Of a DNA stretch of 64,000 bases, positions 1 to 8,396 are shown one piece after another (position 1 is the stretch's first letter; every line of letters starts with the position of its first letter). The notes under the pieces are model-generated. The model was given only the letters and a program-made list of their open reading frames with translations, was not told the origin of the DNA and ran no database searches. The position numbers and the translations under genes were made by a program. Origin of the DNA: Ruminococcus sp. (GTDB taxonomy: Bacteria; Bacillota; Clostridia; Oscillospirales; Ruminococcaceae); NCBI GenBank assembly GCA_017622925.1, contig JAGAQC010000004.1, positions 25,608 to 89,607 on the forward strand, in the 5' to 3' direction.

Positions 1-872
1 TCGATTTCGGCAGGGACTTTAAAATTTTCTTTCGGGAAATTATCGTCCCAACCGGCAATAGCCACGGAATGACTTGCAAATCGGGGCTTTCTTGCGCTTC
101 TCGTTGAAAAATGCTCGCTGTCGTAAAGCTTCTCTGAATCCGACTGAAAGGAAACGTCTACCGCAAGTCCGTTATATACGAACTGCTTTATTATATTATT
201 TATCTCATCTGTGTTTGACCTTTCATCATTATAGTCAAACATATACGCATTTTTTAGATGATAGTCGCTGTCAAACTTCAATGCGTCCACCGCAGAAATA
301 TCATCAAAAAAATCAAAATCTCCGTAAGGGAGCTTCCTTTCGCTCACAGGTCCTATCCATTGCGACCACAGATTTGCCGCAAGATAGCTCGTTCCGCCGA
401 TGCTGAATATCTCGGAGGCTTCACCGTCCTTCTGCACCTGATCTTCGCCGTAATACGTGTAAAACGCCGTATGTGCTTCCGAGAGGTCCGCCTGCGGATA
501 ATATTTTATTATGCTCGTTTCCGCCGAGGCAATGGCAGAATGCGCCCAGCACGTCCCGTGAGTTCCCTGACTTTTCACCGACGTCATGCCGTTTTTTTCC
601 CGAAGGTCAAAAGTCTCAGGCAGACTTTCGCCGCTGCCGTACATATTGACCATTCCGTTTATATCGCCGATCTCAGGGAACATAACAGGTTCGCTGCTCC
701 CCATTCCCTCACACATACGAAAAGTCGGAGCAGACAGGGAAAATCCTCCGAAAGCCGCTTCTTTAGGCACAGTCTCGGGTCTGTAGGAAACGCCTGCCGC
801 CGACGAATACAGCGGTAATGCCGAAAAAGCCGCCGCTATTGCCGCAGCGGCTATATGTCTTAGCCTTTTAAT
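1..872 (-). CDS. Secreted C1-family (papain-like) cysteine protease, C-terminus cut by window edge
   Basis: Read on the minus strand from 872 to the window edge, this is one open frame of about 290 residues. It begins with a signal peptide (basic KRLRH followed by an Ala-rich stretch ending near YSSAAG). The papain active-site region QGTHGTCWAHSAIA carries the catalytic Cys; the later HSVAIAGWDD carries the likely catalytic His. It is probably a secreted or surface peptidase. No ATG lies at the right place. A strong AAGGAG at 881-886 sits 8 nt before an in-frame ATT at 870-872, whose next codons give a typical signal-peptide start. The only upstream in-frame alternative is a GTG at 879-881 that overlaps the ribosome site. 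I therefore favour an ATT start. Family call is firm; the exact start is inference; the C-terminal part is outside the window. Confidence 0.8.
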   Translation of the reverse strand, partial: MKRLRHIAAAAIAAAFSALPLYSSAAGVSYRPETVPKEAAFGGFSLSAPTFRMCEGMGSSEPVMFPEIGDINGMVNMYGSGESLPETFDLREKNGMTSVKSQGTHGTCWAHSAIASAETSIIKYYPQADLSEAHTAFYTYYGEDQVQKDGEASEIFSIGGTSYLAANLWSQWIGPVSERKLPYGDFDFFDDISAVDALKFDSDYHLKNAYMFDYNDERSNTDEINNIIKQFVYNGLAVDVSFQSDSEKLYDSEHFSTRSARKPRFASHSVAIAGWDDNFPKENFKVPAEI

Positions 873-925
873 AAAAATCACTCCTTGTTCAAAACTCTGC
901 TTTCAGCAAATCATATATATGATGA

Positions 926-1702
926 TTATTTGAAAACAGTATAATAAGCGATGCCGAACCATTCTCTTACCCAATATGTCGGAAGAAGCCACAACGCAGT
1001 CGGCGCAGGGATATTATATGCTCTCAGACCCTCACGGCGTGCAAAAATATCTCCCCTCAACTGGTGAAAGCCATCGGTAACAATAGTAATATCGCTGCAA
1101 AGTCCCTCTTTTTCGATAATTTCCTTTGAAAAACGGATATTCTCCCGAGTATTGACGGACTTATCCTCCATAAAGATACGATCTTCGGAAATTCCCTTGC
1201 CGATCAGATAATTCCGCATAACATCGGCTTCGCTGGTTATTTCGTCGCTGCCCTGACCTCCCGATACAACTACGGAAACGTCCTCATGATCTATGAGATA
1301 TTCATATGCCGCATTGAGCCTGCGTTTCAACATAAGGCTCGGCTCGTTGGCTCTTATCTGACAGCCGAGGACTACGAGCGTTGTCGGTTTGCCCTTTGGC
1401 TTATCGTTCATTGCGCCTATCATAAAACAGCTTATTATGACAGCAATAATTACTCCCAGTCCGAAAAGTCCTCCGAAAATACAGACAACTCCCCTGCCTG
1501 CCGAACGTTCCCACAAACGCGAAACAAGACCGCAGAATCTTACCCAAAAGAAAGATACCGTCATAAGCAGTCCCGATACAAGCGCGCCTGCTATGTTTCC
1601 GACATTGATTATGCCGCTTCCGATAGGAGCGATAAATAATATTAACAAAATTAAAAATATAAACGTCATTGCCATTCTGAATCCGATTTTTGTTTTCATC
1701 AT
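926..1702 (-). CDS. YdcF/SanA-like DUF218 membrane protein
   Basis: 258 residues. Three hydrophobic segments occupy roughly residues 8-100, followed by a DUF218 domain from about residue 107 (TTLVVLGCQIR), with the conserved SGGQGSDEITSEADVMRNYL and later VTDGFHQLRGDIFARR stretches typical of the YdcF/SanA/ElyC family. Members act at the cell envelope and the Escherichia coli relatives are linked to envelope integrity; the biochemical activity is not settled. The gene lies 20 nt downstream of the PHP gene on the same strand and is probably cotranscribed. Two adjacent ATG codons are possible starts; an AGAGG motif precedes the first. The C-terminus ends with an aromatic-rich segment (YWVREWFGIAYYTVFK) that could contact the membrane. 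Confidence 0.8.
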   Translation of the reverse strand: MMKTKIGFRMAMTFIFLILLILFIAPIGSGIINVGNIAGALVSGLLMTVSFFWVRFCGLVSRLWERSAGRGVVCIFGGLFGLGVIIAVIISCFMIGAMNDKPKGKPTTLVVLGCQIRANEPSLMLKRRLNAAYEYLIDHEDVSVVVSGGQGSDEITSEADVMRNYLIGKGISEDRIFMEDKSVNTRENIRFSKEIIEKEGLCSDITIVTDGFHQLRGDIFARREGLRAYNIPAPTALWLLPTYWVREWFGIAYYTVFK

Positions 1703-1722
1703 CCTAAAACCTCTTGTGAGAG

Positions 1723-2559
1723 TTATTTCTTCTTTGATGTAAGCTTCATTATTCTTTCAACCGACTTGACGGAGGCGCTTTTGCTTCCCAGATGCGTCGG
1801 AACAGCGTTATAAAGTCCGTGGAAATCCGAGCCTCCCGTAACGATAAGATCGTATTTTTCGGCGATTTTACTAAGCTCACGGCGGTATTCTTCATCTGCC
1901 GAATAGTGACCGATCTCAACTCCGTCTATCTTGCCTTTTTCTGCAAGCTCCACAAGAAGCTCCATATTGCCGTACTGAGCAGGGTGAGCCATAACTGCCG
2001 CACCTCCCGCAGTATGTATGAGGTCTATGACAAAATTAACATCGGGATACTCCCGTTCAACATAGCAGCAGCCTGTTTTGGGATTAAAAAGCTCCCTGTC
2101 AAGATCGCCGTAAAACTCCAGAGCGTAGCCGTAGTCTATAAGGGCGCGCATGATATGCTGCTTGAAAATACTCTTGGCAGACGTAGTATGCTTCAGAATA
2201 CTTTCCATTGTTATGGGAAATTTCGCCATAACCTTTTCGATCATTTCCTTGGAGGTCTCACGGCGTATTTCGCAGCTCTTCATGCAAAGCCCCTCGAGCC
2301 TGTCGGGTTTGACGGGGTTGTAGCACAAAATATGTACTTTCGAGCCTCTCTCCTTATCCCATGCGGAAAGCTCGACTCCTCGCAGAATTTTTACTCCCTC
2401 ACGCTCTCCGAGAACGTGCGCGCGCGAAAAAGAAGCCATAGTGTCGTGGTCGGTAATGGACAGCCACTCTATGCCCGTGCGCTTAGCCTGTGAAATTATA
2501 TCCTCAATGCCGAGAGAACCGTCGGAAAGCTTGGTGTGACAATGCAGATCGCAGATCAT
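1723..2559 (-). CDS. PHP-domain phosphoesterase (RNase AM / nucleoside 3',5'-bisphosphate phosphatase type)
   Basis: 278 residues with a complete PHP metal-binding set: HCHTKLSDG near the N-terminus, ITDHDT at about residue 36, MAHPAQYG near 190 and GSDFHG near 243. The length fits the short stand-alone PHP proteins related to YciV/TrpH, which remove phosphate from nucleoside bisphosphates or trim RNA 5' ends; the precise substrate cannot be told from sequence. It is the first gene of a two-gene unit with the YdcF-like gene. A good promoter (TTGTAA, 17 nt, TATAAT on the minus strand) lies at 2656-2684, giving a leader of about 90 nt. Cytoplasmic, no signal peptide. Confidence 0.85.
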   Translation of the reverse strand: MICDLHCHTKLSDGSLGIEDIISQAKRTGIEWLSITDHDTMASFSRAHVLGEREGVKILRGVELSAWDKERGSKVHILCYNPVKPDRLEGLCMKSCEIRRETSKEMIEKVMAKFPITMESILKHTTSAKSIFKQHIMRALIDYGYALEFYGDLDRELFNPKTGCCYVEREYPDVNFVIDLIHTAGGAAVMAHPAQYGNMELLVELAEKGKIDGVEIGHYSADEEYRRELSKIAEKYDLIVTGGSDFHGLYNAVPTHLGSKSASVKSVERIMKLTSKKK

Positions 2560-2655
2560 AATAAACCTCCAAATTGAAAGAGTGTCGAAAACAGGATAAC
2601 CTTACACAAAATATATATGTATCTGTTTTTATAAAGTATACTTGTTGATTTTTTA

Positions 2656-2684
2656 ATTATATCACACTTCACGACAAATTACAA
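2656..2684 (-). promoter_or_regulatory. Sigma-A-type promoter for the PHP/YdcF unit
   Basis: On the minus strand, -35 TTGTAA (2679-2684) and -10 TATAAT (2656-2661) are separated by 17 nt, upstream of the PHP gene and facing it. Based on sequence match only. Confidence 0.6.
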
Positions 2685-2743
2685 GCTTTTTTGTGCATTT
2701 TACATGATATTTACTCAGACATTTTTTGTAAGAACAAAAATGT

Positions 2744-3571
2744 CTATTTCTGCAATGCGGAATACAGTTCGCTTTTTTTGAAACCTGTTTCTTTCGCTAC
2801 GGCTTTGCAGGCTTCAGTAGGCTTTTCGCCGCTCTCGATAAGCAGTCTGACCTGCTCCATAGCCTCGTCAAGCGTAGGCATTTCGCTGTCGGTAAGACTT
2901 TTCCCCTCAAGAACGATGACGTACTCTCCCCTCGGCTCGTTAGTCTCATAATATACGACAGCTTCCTCCAACGAGAGCCTGAGAACCTCCTCGTGCAGCT
3001 TTGTAAGCTCACGGCAGAGGGCGACCTTTCTGTCCGAGCCGAAATGATCCGCCATATCTTTGAGGGTCGCTTTCAGCTTATGCGGAGCTTCGTAAAATAT
3101 CATTACAGCCGTTTCGTTTCTCAAAAGCTCCAGACGCTCCAAACGCTCTTTCTTTGCCGTCGGAAGAAATCCCTCAAAAGTAAAGCGGCTGATGTGCATT
3201 CCCGATAACGCAGCGGCAGAAGTCACCGCAGACGGTCCGGGAACGACCTTAACGTCTATTTTATTTTCACAGCATAGCCGAACAAGAACCTCTCCCGGGT
3301 CGGAAATACACGGCATACCTGCGTCCGTAACAACTCCGCAGCTTTCTCCCGATAAAAGACGGTCGATGATGCGCTGTGCGTCCTTTCGGCTGCTATGCTC
3401 ATGAAAGCTTACCAGTTCGTTTTTTATTTCACACCTGTTCAGGAGCTTTAAGGTAACACGGGTATCCTCGGCGCAAATAAAGTCCGCTTCTTTGAGTATC
3501 CTCATCTGCCTTAAAGTTATATCTTCCATGTTTCCTATAGGCGTGCCTATTATGTAAAGTGTACCGCTCAT
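2744..3571 (-). CDS. rsmI: 16S rRNA (cytidine-1402-2'-O) methyltransferase RsmI
   Basis: 275 residues, normal family length. Conserved tetrapyrrole-methylase-fold signatures are present: GTPIGNMEDITLRQ at the N-terminus, CAEDTR at about residue 34, VTDAGMPCISDPG near 80, and GFLP / MIFYEAPHKLKATL further on. RsmI uses S-adenosylmethionine to 2'-O-methylate C1402 in the decoding centre of 16S rRNA. It is the last gene of a minus-strand run of RNA-modification genes, 21 nt after the TrmN6-like gene. Its stop codon lies within a weak A/T-rich hairpin (2717-2745) that could terminate the operon. Confidence 0.95.
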   Translation of the reverse strand: MSGTLYIIGTPIGNMEDITLRQMRILKEADFICAEDTRVTLKLLNRCEIKNELVSFHEHSSRKDAQRIIDRLLSGESCGVVTDAGMPCISDPGEVLVRLCCENKIDVKVVPGPSAVTSAAALSGMHISRFTFEGFLPTAKKERLERLELLRNETAVMIFYEAPHKLKATLKDMADHFGSDRKVALCRELTKLHEEVLRLSLEEAVVYYETNEPRGEYVIVLEGKSLTDSEMPTLDEAMEQVRLLIESGEKPTEACKAVAKETGFKKSELYSALQK

Positions 3572-3592
3572 ATATATCCTTTCACGTCAATA

Positions 3593-4309
3593 TCATTCCT
3601 TGCCTGTATCGTAGATTTTCTGTAATTCCTCGGAAAATCCGCTTTCGCTTCTTATGTACAACTGCGGCTCTATCTGCATGAACGGCTTTGAACCCTTTTT
3701 GCCCTCCGCTAAAAACAGCCACGGCGCATCGTCGGCGGTTTTGGAGACAAAGCGCAGTCTTTTCGGCTCGATATTGTTGCTTTTCATTGCAAACAGCACG
3801 TCCGAAAGACGTTCGGGACGATTGCAGACGCACAGCCTGCCGCCAAATTTCAACAGTTTTTCCGCCGCCCTGCACACGTCGTCAATGTTGCACATGATCT
3901 CATGCCGCGCGATACGCTGAGCTGTTATCTCGCTTTGAAAGCCTGCGTTGTCCGCCTTATACGGCGGATTGCAGGTCACCAGATCAAGCTGACCGAGGGG
4001 AGCGTTTTCCCATAGCTCCTTCAAGTCCGCACAAATCGGGATAATGCCCGAAACGCCGCTTTTCTCCATGCCGAGACGAAGCTGCTCCACAGCGCCCTCC
4101 TGAATATCCACGGCATAGGTTATTTGCGGCGGACGGCTTTTCTGCATGATAAGAGGTATTATCCCACAGCCCGTACCCAGATCGCATACCTTATCCTTTT
4201 GCCGATATTTCGAGAAATCCGCCAAAAGAAAGGCGTCTGTGCCGAAACGGTGATCGCTGCTTGCGCATACATATATTTTTTCGGTGAGCTTTTCAAAATT
4301 GTATTCCAT
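3593..4309 (-). CDS. TrmN6/YfiC-like tRNA1(Val) adenine-N6 methyltransferase
   Basis: 238 residues. The N-terminal SSDHRFGTDAFLLADF is typical of the YfiC/TrmN6 family; the AdoMet-binding motif DLGTGCGIIPL follows at about residue 44, and the N6-adenine methylase catalytic motif NPPY is in LVTCNPPYKAD. The E. coli protein methylates A37 of tRNA1(Val); in Firmicutes the same family is usually annotated alike, though its substrate is less tested. The start codon overlaps the mnmA stop by one base (TGATG), indicating translational coupling within the RNA-modification operon. Confidence 0.85.
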   Translation of the reverse strand: MEYNFEKLTEKIYVCASSDHRFGTDAFLLADFSKYRQKDKVCDLGTGCGIIPLIMQKSRPPQITYAVDIQEGAVEQLRLGMEKSGVSGIIPICADLKELWENAPLGQLDLVTCNPPYKADNAGFQSEITAQRIARHEIMCNIDDVCRAAEKLLKFGGRLCVCNRPERLSDVLFAMKSNNIEPKRLRFVSKTADDAPWLFLAEGKKGSKPFMQIEPQLYIRSESGFSEELQKIYDTGKE

Positions 4310-5382
4310 CAGACAATAGTTCCTCCGCCGACAACAATGTCCCCGTCATAGAAAACGACCGCCTGTCCGCTTGTTACCGCGCGCTGCGGCTCGTCAAATT
4401 CAACCGTATATCTGCCGCCCGTATATGACAAAACGGCAGGACGGTCGTTCTGTGTGTAACGGGTCTTGGCGGTTATACGCATAGGCTCGGTTATTTCGGA
4501 CACTGAGATAAGATTTACGTCCTCCGCAATAAGCGTTTTCGTGTATAAGTCGGCTTCGTCGCCCAAAACAACGGTATTTGAATCCATATCCTTCCTTACA
4601 ACATAAGCAGGCTTGCCGAGAGCAATTCCCAATCCCTTGCGCTGACCTATTGTGTAATTCATAAGTCCATTATGCCTGCCTAAAATATTATTGTTTATGT
4701 CAACAAAATCTCCTGACGGAGAGCTTTCTCCGCTGAACCTCTTTATAAACTCCGCATATTTTCCATCGGGAATAAAGCAAATATCCTGACTGTCAGGCTT
4801 ATTTGAATTGACAAGACCTGCTTTTTTCGCAATTTCCCTGACCTGTGATTTTTCAAGACCTCCCAACGGAAAAAGAGTATGCGCAAGCTGCTCCTGAGTA
4901 AGCGAATACAAAACATACGTCTGATCCTTGCTTCTGTCAACGGGACGCTTCAGCAGATAACGTCCGCTTGCTTCGTCATACTCACGAACGGCATAATGAC
5001 CTGTTGCAATATAATCGAATCCGAGTTCCATAGCGCGTCTGAGCATTTTATCGAACTTCACATGTCTGTTGCACTCTATACACGGATTCGGAGTTCGTCC
5101 GCAAAGATAGCTTTCGACAAAATGTTTCATTACCTTTTCACGAAAACAATCCTTGAAGTTAAACGTAAGATGCTCAAAACCCAGCCGCCTTGCAACGCTT
5201 TTTGCATCGAACACATCTGACAATGCACAGCATGTTTTTTCGGTGTTTTCAGCTTCTGCAATATCTTCGTCGCCAAACATTTTCAGCGTTACTCCCATGA
5301 CCTCATAGCCCTGCTCCTTTAAAAGCAGAGCCGCAGCGGAACTGTCAACGCCGCCGCTCATTCCTACCATAACTTTTTTCAT
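4309..5382 (-). CDS. mnmA: tRNA-specific 2-thiouridylase MnmA
   Basis: 357 residues, typical length. PP-loop ATPase motif SGGVDSS at residues 9-15; catalytic cysteines in GRTPNPCIECN (about 100) and SQDICFIP (about 200); conserved TGHYA and KDQTYVLYSL stretches. MnmA adenylates U34 of Lys, Glu and Gln tRNAs and installs the 2-thio group using sulfur relayed from a cysteine desulfurase, which is not in this window. Its start overlaps the HAD gene stop by 4 nt (ATGA), and its stop overlaps the next start, so it sits inside a tightly coupled operon. Confidence 0.97.
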   Translation of the reverse strand: MKKVMVGMSGGVDSSAAALLLKEQGYEVMGVTLKMFGDEDIAEAENTEKTCCALSDVFDAKSVARRLGFEHLTFNFKDCFREKVMKHFVESYLCGRTPNPCIECNRHVKFDKMLRRAMELGFDYIATGHYAVREYDEASGRYLLKRPVDRSKDQTYVLYSLTQEQLAHTLFPLGGLEKSQVREIAKKAGLVNSNKPDSQDICFIPDGKYAEFIKRFSGESSPSGDFVDINNNILGRHNGLMNYTIGQRKGLGIALGKPAYVVRKDMDSNTVVLGDEADLYTKTLIAEDVNLISVSEITEPMRITAKTRYTQNDRPAVLSYTGGRYTVEFDEPQRAVTSGQAVVFYDGDIVVGGGTIV

Positions 5383-6029
5383 ACGATCAGTTCCTTTATT
5401 TCATCAAGTCTCATTATGTAATGATCGGCGGTTCTTTCAAGCTCCGCCCTGTCGGGAGCGGCTGACTCGTCATATACCGCCGCTGTTCGGAATCCCGCTT
5501 TCTTCGCCGTTTCAACACAGTGCAGCGAATCCTCGACAACAAGAGTTTCAGAGGGCAGCGTGCCGAGCAGCTCCGCTCCGCCGAGAAAAATATCAGGGAA
5601 CTTCTTGCCGTTCGGGTACTCCTTATCGGTCAGCAGAAAGAGCGACCTGTCAAAAATCCCCAGACGCTTCAAAGCCGCCTCCGCAAGAGCCTTATAAGTC
5701 GCTGTCGCTATTCCGTATGGGATACCTCGTTTGTCGAGCAGATCAAGCAGCTCCAACACTCCTTGTTTCAAAGGGATATTCTCCTCGTATTCTATACGCA
5801 CAAGCTCCTCAATGCGGTTTATAACGTATTCACGGCTGCATTTAAGACCAAACTCGCTTCTCAGCACCTCCGACGACTGAAAAACGGTCATTTTTTTCAG
5901 CCTTTCGGAAATTTCCCTCGGAGGGTCGGCGATACCGTTTTCTATAAGAAATCTCCTGTCTATATCATACCATATCTTCATGGAATCTATCAGCGTTCCG
6001 TCTAAATCGAAAATTATTCCCTTTATCAT
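5379..6029 (-). CDS. HAD-superfamily phosphatase (subfamily IA)
   Basis: 216 residues with all four HAD motifs: DLDGTLID at the N-terminus (nucleophile Asp), TATYKALAEAAL (motif II), the Lys of NGKKFPDIF (motif III), and VVEDSLHCVETAKKAG (motif IV acidic residue). An alpha-helical cap lies between motifs I and II, as in beta-phosphoglucomutase and phosphoglycolate phosphatase relatives. The substrate is not predictable. It lies between the C39 lipoprotein (2-nt gap) and mnmA (4-nt overlap), so it is expressed with the RNA-modification genes. Confidence 0.88.
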   Translation of the reverse strand: MIKGIIFDLDGTLIDSMKIWYDIDRRFLIENGIADPPREISERLKKMTVFQSSEVLRSEFGLKCSREYVINRIEELVRIEYEENIPLKQGVLELLDLLDKRGIPYGIATATYKALAEAALKRLGIFDRSLFLLTDKEYPNGKKFPDIFLGGAELLGTLPSETLVVEDSLHCVETAKKAGFRTAAVYDESAAPDRAELERTADHYIMRLDEIKELIV

Positions 6030-6031
6030 GG

Positions 6032-6973
6032 CTATTCTGCATTCTCCTCGCCAAACAGAAATTCAAGATTTGTAGGCTGATGCTTTTTCAGCCATTCTTT
6101 TTTCTCCTTATCGGTGGTATAGTCCTTTCCGGCAGATTCGTCGTTTCCGCAAAGCATTACCGCCTGACTGCCCATTTCATTGTATATCCACTCAAAAATT
6201 TCCATATTGTATTCGATGTTTCCAACCAACGGGTCAGCCACATGGACAGTTCCCGAATCATAGTCATATCCGTAAACCGTGAGACAGTGCTGATAGGGAT
6301 TGAACCAATGCTCCTCGCCGCAGCCCAAAGTAAATTCGTATTCCGCATGGGTCTGCCGCTGACCAATTGTTGACCATACTATCACAGGTCTGCCCTCGCC
6401 TATCTGACAGAAAACCTCCTCCAGCGGAACGCCCGTCAGATCGAGAGCGTACCAGTCAGAACCGAGATAATCGAAATAATCATTCGCCGCCTTTTCGATA
6501 ACGGGAGCGTTGCAGCCGTAGCCGTAATTTGTCCGAGGGTCGCCCAGATAGACATCGTTCATAGTGTAATAGCCGTTTATATCCATAGGCATAAACGTAT
6601 CGCAAAGCTCCGTCTTATCAATGCCGAAGCCGTAAAAATTAAGAGTCTGAGCAAGAGCCGTTATTTCGCAGCCTGTTGGAAGCTCAGGGGTCTGCATGAC
6701 CGTTTCAAAGCCCTCTATGACCGAGGATCCGGCAAGCTCTCTGCTCTTATGCAGGGAAACGTTTACTTCAACAGGCGGAGGCGGTACATTTGTCGGAGCT
6801 TCGGTAACGGCTTCTGTTTCAGCTTCGGTAAGCTCCGCAGCCTGAAATTCCGCAGGCTTGGTGGAGGAAACGCTGTCCGAGCCGCTATATTCTACCCTCT
6901 GAACCGTTCTGCCGCAGGAAACAGCAGAAACTGCGAACATAACGGCTATAATTGAATAAATAGTTTTCTTCAT
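6032..6973 (-). CDS. C39-like cysteine peptidase lipoprotein
   Basis: 313 residues from ATG 6973, which has GGGAG upstream and overlaps the reconstructed tmcAL stop as ATGA; a longer reading from 7027 would be inside tmcAL. A lipoprotein signal peptide ends in AVSAVSC (lipidation at the Cys). A Glu/Thr/Pro-rich linker follows, then a C39-like domain: catalytic Cys in LPTGCEITALAQTLNFYG, His in YQHCLTVYGYD and Asp in HVADPLVGNIEYN. Such peptidase_C39_2 proteins are extracellular and their substrates are mostly unknown. Its place in a tRNA-modification operon is odd and may simply reflect gene packing. Confidence 0.82.
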   Translation of the reverse strand: MKKTIYSIIAVMFAVSAVSCGRTVQRVEYSGSDSVSSTKPAEFQAAELTEAETEAVTEAPTNVPPPPVEVNVSLHKSRELAGSSVIEGFETVMQTPELPTGCEITALAQTLNFYGFGIDKTELCDTFMPMDINGYYTMNDVYLGDPRTNYGYGCNAPVIEKAANDYFDYLGSDWYALDLTGVPLEEVFCQIGEGRPVIVWSTIGQRQTHAEYEFTLGCGEEHWFNPYQHCLTVYGYDYDSGTVHVADPLVGNIEYNMEIFEWIYNEMGSQAVMLCGNDESAGKDYTTDKEKKEWLKKHQPTNLEFLFGEENAE

Positions 6974-8144
6974 GCTTTCTCCCGAATCATTTCTATCTTT
7001 ACTCTGTAATCCAGCCCCGCAGGACATATTTTTTCCGCCGCAAGACCGTAAATATCTGTCGCCGCCGCTTCAAGCTCCGCAAAACGATGTGCGTCGCAGC
7101 TAAGTCTGCACAGCTTGGCAAGGGACGTACCTACGGGTATTTTCTTTTTTTTTTTGCCTCGGCAAGTATTTCCCTGCCTCTTTCATTGAACGCAATAACC
7201 CTTGCGTATGGCGGAGCTGTCTCCGTATCGGTTCTCGTTATTCCTATAAGCAGGGACAATATGACGCGTTTTATCCGAGCCATTGTATAACGCTTTGATT
7301 TTACCGAATCAAGCAATTCTTCAAGAGAAGCCGCTTCGCTGCGGCATATCCGTTCGGCAAGTCCGTTGGAATCGCTTATTTCCGATATTTCTTCGATCGA
7401 AGCTGTACGTATCCGATAAAGTATTACTCGCTCGAGCCTTTTCAATGACGCTATGCCGCCCGATCTCAGGGCATTTTCCCATATCTCGGGCATTACGCCG
7501 TCCACGCTCTCTCCCGATAAAATTCGGCTTCGTATATAAGACGCGCTGACGTGACCGTTACCGTCCTCCATACTGTCATGAGCCGCACCGCTGCGCTTTA
7601 CGGTAAACGGCTGTATATCGCTGTTCAAGGACTTCAAAGCGCGGATATATTCCACTCCGAGCAGATTATTCGGCTCGGATATTATCTCAGCCGCTTCTTC
7701 GTCCGTGCTTTTCAGCGTTTCACACAATGCACGAGGATAGGTAAAGCCTTTTTCCATAAGTATGCGGACTTCATCGGAATGCGCCAAGCTGTCGGCTTTG
7801 TTCATGGCATGGACAAGCTTTTCAACGCTGCCGCATTCGCTGCCGAACGACAGCTCGTCCACTACGCCGAGATTATGAAGCAGATAAACTGCTCCCCATG
7901 CGAATTTTTCCGCTGAGGACAGACAATATGCCGTCGGAAGCTCGATGACAAGATCTGCGCCCGATCTTACCGCCAAATTCGCCCGTGTAAATTTATCAAG
8001 GATCGCCGTATCGCCACGCTGGACAAAATTTCCACTCATTACGGCGATGATGTGAGTTGCGCCGTTTTTTCGAGTTTCATCTATATGATAGCGATGACCG
8101 TTATGAAAGGGATTGTATTCACAGACTATCCCACTGATCTTCAT
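6970..8144 (-). pseudogene. tmcAL: tRNA(Met) cytidine acetate ligase TmcAL, frameshifted at an A11 tract
   Basis: The N-terminal 337 residues are clearly TmcAL (YlbM family): CEYNPFHNGHRYHI nucleotidyl-transferase motif at the start, VMSGNFVQRGD, LVIELPT and the later GHVSASYIRSRIL. TmcAL makes ac4C34 in elongator tRNA(Met) from acetate and ATP. The open frame stops at 7131 soon after a run of eleven A (7145-7155 on the plus strand as T). Shifting one base back (or adding one A) restores a conserved C-terminus of about 60 residues (IPVGTSLAKLCRL, then ELEAAATDIYGL and GLDYRVKIEMIREKA) ending at TGA 6970-6972, which overlaps the next start as ATGA. It is therefore either a sequencing or assembly indel, a slippage-dependent gene, or a recent mutation. 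Acetate kinase lies just upstream. Confidence 0.85.
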
Positions 8145-8179
8145 ATTGCAGTCCTCCTTTCAGCCCTGTCGCTCATAAT

Positions 8180-8208
8180 ATTATAACGTTTTCGGAGCTA
8201 AAAAGCAA
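8180..8208 (-). promoter_or_regulatory. Promoter of the tmcAL-mnmA-rsmI operon
   Basis: Minus-strand TTGCTT (8203-8208) and TATAAT (8180-8185) with a 17-nt spacer, about 35 nt upstream of the tmcAL start. Sequence match only. Confidence 0.55.
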
Positions 8209-8325
8209 GACATTTTGCAAATATTTTGCATTTTGTTCAAGGATAACATGCAGCGGTAAGAAAAATCGTGCAGATTATTTATTTTTGTCCTGTAAACGGC
8301 TTATCTGCTCAAACCTAAAATTCAA

Positions 8326-8359
8326 GGGCTGACACAGCTTCTGTCAGCTGCATCAGCCC
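8326..8359 (-). terminator. Terminator of ackA
   Basis: A 14-bp stem (GGGCTGA paired with TCAGCCC, extended by AGCTG/CAGCT) with a 6-nt loop lies 40 nt past the ackA stop, followed on the minus strand by TTGAATTTT. Confidence 0.75.
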
Positions 8360-8396
8360 ATTGTATTTTTATTTTTGCTTCATAAAATACTGCGAA

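Noticed and set aside
258-818. Plus-strand open frame at the left edge
   Set aside because: The minus strand encodes a papain-like protease with signal peptide over the same bases.
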